Shown here piece by piece: positions 60,749 to 64,000 of a stretch of DNA of 64,000 nt. The DNA lies in NCBI RefSeq assembly GCF_001570805.1, contig NZ_BCSJ01000021.1, positions 1 through 64,000 on the forward strand, in the 5' to 3' direction. The translations under genes were made by a program, and so were the position numbers. The notes beneath the pieces are model-generated. The model was not told the DNA's origin. It did no database searches and saw nothing but the letters and a program-made list of their open reading frames with translations. This DNA comes from Brevibacterium epidermidis NBRC 14811. Its GTDB lineage: Bacteria > Actinomycetota > Actinomycetes > Actinomycetales > Brevibacteriaceae. Numbering within the stretch: position 1 is the stretch's first letter; each line of letters begins with the position of its first letter.

Positions 60749-61939
60749 ATGACCCGCCGCGCGGCGCTCGCCATGGCCCTTCCTGTCTGCCTGCTCATCC
60801 TGGGCTCGCTGACCGCCTGCTCGGGTCTTGATGCCAACAGCGAATCGACTGATCCTCAGCCGGTGCACTCGCCGGCCGAGGCACTCCACTCGACGGAGAC
60901 CAACGCCCCGGGAACCACCGGCGCCGGGCAGGGCGGCACCGGCATCGTCGATCCCGGCTGGGATGCGGCCGCTCAGGAAGCCGAGGGCGTGTTCCTCACA
61001 CTGCACGAGGCCGATTCCGGTCTCGAGTTCCGTGCCGTCGATTCGGATGGAACGATCCTGTGGTCGGCGAAGCGGCCGCGCGTGTGCTCCGGTTTCCTCG
61101 TCAGCGACTCCGCGGACGGGCCGGTGGCTGTGCTCATGGACCAGCAGTCCGGATCCAGCTCGCTGACCACGACGGCGTCCGGTTTCGATCTCCACACGGG
61201 GAACATGCTCTGGGGGCCTGTCGACGTGCCCGGACCGCTGCTCGGCAGCGGCCTCGTCTTCGCCGGTCCGCCGGAGGACTTCATCGGCACCGGCGGCCCG
61301 CGCACCGCGCTCGATCCCGCCAGCGGAGCGGAACTGGCCGTCGAAGGCGACGAGTCACCGCGGATCCTCGCGCTCCTGAACACTCACCTCGTTTTCGCAG
61401 ACGGTGAGCAGCTCATCGGCGAGGACCTCGACGGTCGGCGGCTCTGGACTCGCCCCGTCGCCGACCTCGGACTCACGGCGCCCGAGGCTCGCGAGACCCC
61501 GTGGGAAGCCGTCGGGAACTCCCACGCACTCATCGGCGGTGAGGGCCGACAGCGCACTCTGATCGACCTGCGGTCAGGAGACACCGTCGCCACCGGTATC
61601 GATGGCGCCGGCATCGACTCGCGCAGCCGCACACTGGTGACCAGCGACGAGCAGCTGCACGGCTTCGACCTCGATGGGACGAAGCGCTGGGATGTGCCAT
61701 TGGACGGCGACGATGAGCTCACCGCCGTCGGTGCCGGGCTCGTCGTCACCGAATCCGGCGCCCAGGACGCGGGCGAGGCCACGCAGGCGAGGTCTGCCGA
61801 GAACGGGCAGCCCCTCGATACCGCCGAGGAGCTGCCCTTTTACGGAGAATTCGGGGCACCGCACCACATCGCTGAGACCGGTGCCCGACTCGTCGGCGAT
61901 CCCGCAAGCCCCCTGCTCATCCCGGCCGCGGAACGATGA
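60749..61939 (+). CDS. Lipoprotein, predicted extracytoplasmic PQQ-like/beta-propeller protein
   Basis: The 396-aa protein has a signal peptide with lipobox LTAC and the N-terminal segment IVDPGWDAAAQEAEGVFL. A repeated pattern of short beta-like units follows (GTILWSAKRPRV, HTGNMLWGPVDVPG, DGRRLWTRPVADLG, DGTKRWDVPLDG) typical of PQQ/WD-like propellers. It would sit on the outer membrane face, perhaps as a partner or scaffold for the DsbA-like proteins. It is co-transcribed with DsbA 1 (17-nt gap). A related lipoprotein begins at 63734. Confidence 0.75.
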   Translation: MTRRAALAMALPVCLLILGSLTACSGLDANSESTDPQPVHSPAEALHSTETNAPGTTGAGQGGTGIVDPGWDAAAQEAEGVFLTLHEADSGLEFRAVDSDGTILWSAKRPRVCSGFLVSDSADGPVAVLMDQQSGSSSLTTTASGFDLHTGNMLWGPVDVPGPLLGSGLVFAGPPEDFIGTGGPRTALDPASGAELAVEGDESPRILALLNTHLVFADGEQLIGEDLDGRRLWTRPVADLGLTAPEARETPWEAVGNSHALIGGEGRQRTLIDLRSGDTVATGIDGAGIDSRSRTLVTSDEQLHGFDLDGTKRWDVPLDGDDELTAVGAGLVVTESGAQDAGEATQARSAENGQPLDTAEELPFYGEFGAPHHIAETGARLVGDPASPLLIPAAER

Positions 61940-61980
61940 GATGACCGGCTGGCGGTGTCGGCGCAAGTCGGTCCGCAGCT

Positions 61981-62009
61981 TTCGACCCGTAAGATCGATG
62001 ACCTATAGT
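61981..62009 (+). promoter_or_regulatory. Promoter of the second DsbA-like operon
   Basis: TTCGAC (61981-61986) and TATAGT (62004-62009) are separated by 17 nt. The perfect operator dyad at 62010-62028 starts next to the -10 and covers the transcription start, an ideal repressor position. Confidence 0.6.
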
Positions 62010-62028
62010 TTACTAAGCATCTTAGTAA
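62010..62028. promoter_or_regulatory. Candidate BlaI-type operator (perfect dyad, second site)
   Basis: TTACTAAG-CAT-CTTAGTAA is a perfect 8-bp-arm dyad. It shares TACTAnG-N3-CnTAGTA with the site at 59925-59941, though 2 kb away, and overlaps the promoter of the second DsbA-like gene. This supports control of both transcription units by one repressor. Confidence 0.75.
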
Positions 62029-62043
62029 TCGAGGAGTGAGAGC

Positions 62044-62790
62044 ATGGCCAAACATGCGGCACCGCGCCCGCGGTACCGCTGGTGGATTCCCGCCACGGTG
62101 GGCGCCATCGCGGTGGCCCTCGTGCTCATGATCCTCGTCATCGATCGCAGCGGAGGGGACGAATCGACGCCCACGGCCGAAGGGACCGGTCCTGAATCCG
62201 AGGTCGTCGTCACCGAGGTCGCCGACCCCGAACAGTCCGAGTCCGGCGACGTCGCCTCCAGCGATGAATCGGATCCGATGTCGGACGGGCCCACCGATGC
62301 TCCGGTCACCCTCGTCGTGTTCTCCGACTACCAGTGCCCCTTCTGTGCCGCCTGGAGCCAGGACACCCTGCCTAAGATGCTCGACTACGTCGACGATGGG
62401 GACCTGCGCATCGAATGGCGCGAGGTCAACGTCTTCGGCTCCGCCTCGGAGCAGGCGGCGAAGGCCGCGTATGCCGCCGCCCTGCAGGACAAGCACTGGG
62501 AATTCCACGATGCTCTGTTCGCCGACGGCAAGCCCCGCTCCCCCGATGAGCTCACGCCCGAAGCCCTCACCGAGGTGGCCGAACAGATCGGTCTCGACAC
62601 CGATCAATTCACCACGGACATGAACTCCTCCGAAACCGCCGAGGCGGTGGCGGACAATGCCGCCATGGGCACCGACCTCGGTGCGTTCTCCACACCGACG
62701 TTCATCCTCGATGGGCAGCCGTATGTCGGCGCTCAGCCCACGGATGTCTTCGTCGATGCCGTCGAGACGGCGAAGAAAGGACAGAACTGA
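62044..62790 (+). CDS. Membrane-anchored DsbA-like thiol-disulfide oxidoreductase (2)
   Basis: The 248-aa protein has one N-terminal membrane anchor, an acidic linker and a thioredoxin fold with C98-P-F-C101 (SDYQCPFCAAW) and cis-Pro segment AFSTPTFILDG. It is clearly paralogous to the 60012 protein through the whole catalytic domain (LPKMLDYVDDGDLRIEWREVNVFG matches LPAMMDYVDSGDLRIEMRDLAVFG). GAGGAG lies 7 nt before ATG 62044. It overlaps the CcdA-like start by one base and should form a redox relay with it. Confidence 0.9.
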   Translation: MAKHAAPRPRYRWWIPATVGAIAVALVLMILVIDRSGGDESTPTAEGTGPESEVVVTEVADPEQSESGDVASSDESDPMSDGPTDAPVTLVVFSDYQCPFCAAWSQDTLPKMLDYVDDGDLRIEWREVNVFGSASEQAAKAAYAAALQDKHWEFHDALFADGKPRSPDELTPEALTEVAEQIGLDTDQFTTDMNSSETAEAVADNAAMGTDLGAFSTPTFILDGQPYVGAQPTDVFVDAVETAKKGQN

Positions 62791-63734
62791 TGGACATCAG
62801 CCTGATCAGCGCCTTCATCGGCGGAGTCCTCGCCCTGCTCAGCCCCTGCGCCGCACTCCTGCTGCCGGCTTTCTTCGGCTCCACCGTCGGAGCGGGTTCG
62901 CGCCTGATCCTCCACGGCCTCATCTTCTATGTGGGCATGCTCATCGTGCTCATCCCCTTGGGCATGGGCGCCGGCACGCTCGGGGCGCTGTTCACCTCCC
63001 ACCGCGAAGCGATCGTCCTCGTCGCCTCGGTGATCCTCATCGTCCTCGGCATCGTCCAGTTCTTCGGCTTCGGCTTCGACCCGGCCAAGATGCTGCCGGG
63101 AGCCGATGCCGCCCGGCAGCGCTCCGCGCAGGCGACCGGGTGGACCAAGACCTTCCTCCTCGGCGCCACGAGCGGAATCGCCGGAGTCTGCGCCGGGCCC
63201 ATCCTCGGCGCGGTGCTCACCCTGGCCGCGACGAAGGGTAGCGTCGTCCTCGGCGGCATTATGCTCGCCGTGTACGGGGCCGGCATGGTCGTGCCGCTGT
63301 TCGTCATCGCGGCCCTGTGGACCCGCGTGGGCACTCGGACCCGGTCGGTTCTGCGTGGAGGTTCGGTCACCGTCTTCGGCAGGCAGCTGTCCGTCGTGTC
63401 CATGATCACCGGGCTGCTGCTCATCGCCGTCGGCGTGGTCTTCTGGGCCACGAACGGGCTCGTGTCCGCACCGTCGCCGGTGTCGACGACAACGCTTTCG
63501 AAGATGCAGGAATGGGTCGGCTCGTGGTCGTCGACGACCGTGGACATCATCGTCGTGTGCGTGCTCGCTGCGCTGGCGATCCTGTGGTGGTTCCTCCACG
63601 AACGCCGCCGGATGCGGCAGAACCTCGCCGAGGCGGGTGCCGCGGCAGAATCATCGGTGACCGATCCCGACGAGACGCGGACGGAATCGGCGACTCAGGA
63701 CCGCCGTCGGCGTCGCTCTCAGGCGAGGCACTGA
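62790..63734 (+). CDS. CcdA/DsbD-type membrane thiol-disulfide transporter
   Basis: The 314-aa polytopic protein has the CcdA hallmarks: first helix with SPC (FIGGVLALLSPCAALLLPAFF, C20) and a fourth-helix cysteine (GIAGVCAGPILGAVL, C134) that together carry reducing power across the membrane from thioredoxin. There is a hydrophilic Arg-rich tail of about 55 residues. It would reduce an extracytoplasmic thioredoxin-like partner, most simply the DsbA-like protein encoded just before. Start and stop overlap both neighbours by one base. Confidence 0.9.
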   Translation: MDISLISAFIGGVLALLSPCAALLLPAFFGSTVGAGSRLILHGLIFYVGMLIVLIPLGMGAGTLGALFTSHREAIVLVASVILIVLGIVQFFGFGFDPAKMLPGADAARQRSAQATGWTKTFLLGATSGIAGVCAGPILGAVLTLAATKGSVVLGGIMLAVYGAGMVVPLFVIAALWTRVGTRTRSVLRGGSVTVFGRQLSVVSMITGLLLIAVGVVFWATNGLVSAPSPVSTTTLSKMQEWVGSWSSTTVDIIVVCVLAALAILWWFLHERRRMRQNLAEAGAAAESSVTDPDETRTESATQDRRRRRSQARH

Positions 63735-64000
63735 TGCGGCGAATGCGATTGGCTGCGACCGCGGCCGGAGCGGCAGTGTTCGCGCTCGTGGTGAGCGGGT
63801 GCTCCCTGAGCGATGATCCCGGGGACTTCGACCGCGCACCGGAGACAGTCGGCACCGACCTCAAGGCCGCCGACACCTCGGACCTGCAGCTGCCGCTGCT
63901 CGTCGATCCCCTGGAGCTCGTCGAACCGGGCTGGGATCTGCCCGTCCAGTCCGCGGGTTCGACTTTCCTGTCCGCCCATGCCGGCGAGGACTCGCTGACC
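63734..64000 (+). CDS. Lipoprotein related to the 60749 lipoprotein, 5' part
   Basis: Eighty-nine codons are visible before the right edge. There is a signal peptide (MRRMRLAATAAGAAVFALVVSGC) with lipobox VSGC, then LVEPGWDLPVQSAGSTFLSAH, which resembles VDPGWDAAAQEAEGVFLTLH of the lipoprotein at 60749. The two are probably paralogs in repeated DsbA-lipoprotein modules. The start overlaps the CcdA-like stop by one base. The rest lies outside the window. Confidence 0.75.
   Translation, partial: MRRMRLAATAAGAAVFALVVSGCSLSDDPGDFDRAPETVGTDLKAADTSDLQLPLLVDPLELVEPGWDLPVQSAGSTFLSAHAGEDSLT

Noticed and set aside
1..64000. rRNA, tRNA, CRISPR arrays, IS elements, prophage
   Set aside because: I saw no tRNA cloverleaf, rRNA core, regularly spaced direct repeats, transposase or phage structural gene on either strand.

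Overview
The window is high-GC DNA with actinobacterial features: a sortase-anchored LPXTG protein, a fused two-domain oligopeptide ABC ATPase, many ATGA start/stop overlaps, and several genes whose -10 hexamer sits 6-7 nt from the start codon (probably leaderless mRNAs). Gene content, especially an unusual wall-polymer cluster, suggests Micrococcales and most likely Brevibacterium. That is an inference, because no rRNA is present. No rRNA, tRNA, CRISPR array, IS element or phage gene was recognised, and no stretch over 300 nt lacks a gene.

Layout. 1-16.98 kb holds housekeeping and stress genes: the end of an LPXTG surface protein, a Dgt-type HD hydrolase, a Pth2-like protein, an esterase, YihY and AI-2E membrane proteins, a PAP2 enzyme, a DEAD-box helicase with a hairpin-rich leader, a photolyase, SDR proteins, a baeRF-type protein, a zinc-less quinone reductase and small acidic proteins. 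17.07-23.3 kb is a five-gene minus-strand operon: an XRE+TetR regulator followed by a complete oligopeptide/nickel-type ABC importer.

23.5-50.1 kb is a teichoic-acid or phosphopolymer cluster. It contains six CDP-alcohol phosphotransferase (TagF-like) proteins, one fused to a GT4 domain and one apparently carrying a truncated GT4. It also has two TagE-like GT4 enzymes, two pyruvyl-transferase proteins (one a three-part fusion), an IspD/TarI-like cytidylyltransferase coupled to an extended SDR, TagD, a CDP-alcohol phosphatidyltransferase, a GT2, an acyltransferase-3/SGNH protein, an XcbB/CpsF protein and an embedded CorA. The content fits a glycosylated, pyruvylated poly(polyol phosphate). CDP-mannitol or CDP-ribitol may be made alongside CDP-glycerol.

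50.2-57.9 kb carries short independent genes (HdeD-like, CPBP protease, GDPD, RibD-type reductase with flavin reductase, phospholipase D, FUSC, ChaB), many apparently leaderless.

57.9-64 kb is the most interesting regulatory unit. A minus-strand operon encodes a membrane protein with a GCPVC motif, a BlaI/MecI-type repressor and a BlaR1-like M56 metalloprotease with a CxxC. It diverges from a plus-strand array of two membrane-anchored DsbA-like thiol oxidoreductases, a CcdA-like protein and two related lipoproteins. Near-identical dyads (TACTAnG-N3-CnTAGTA) lie in the divergent promoter region and at the second DsbA promoter. This implies a BlaI/M56-controlled extracytoplasmic thiol-redox regulon rather than beta-lactam resistance.
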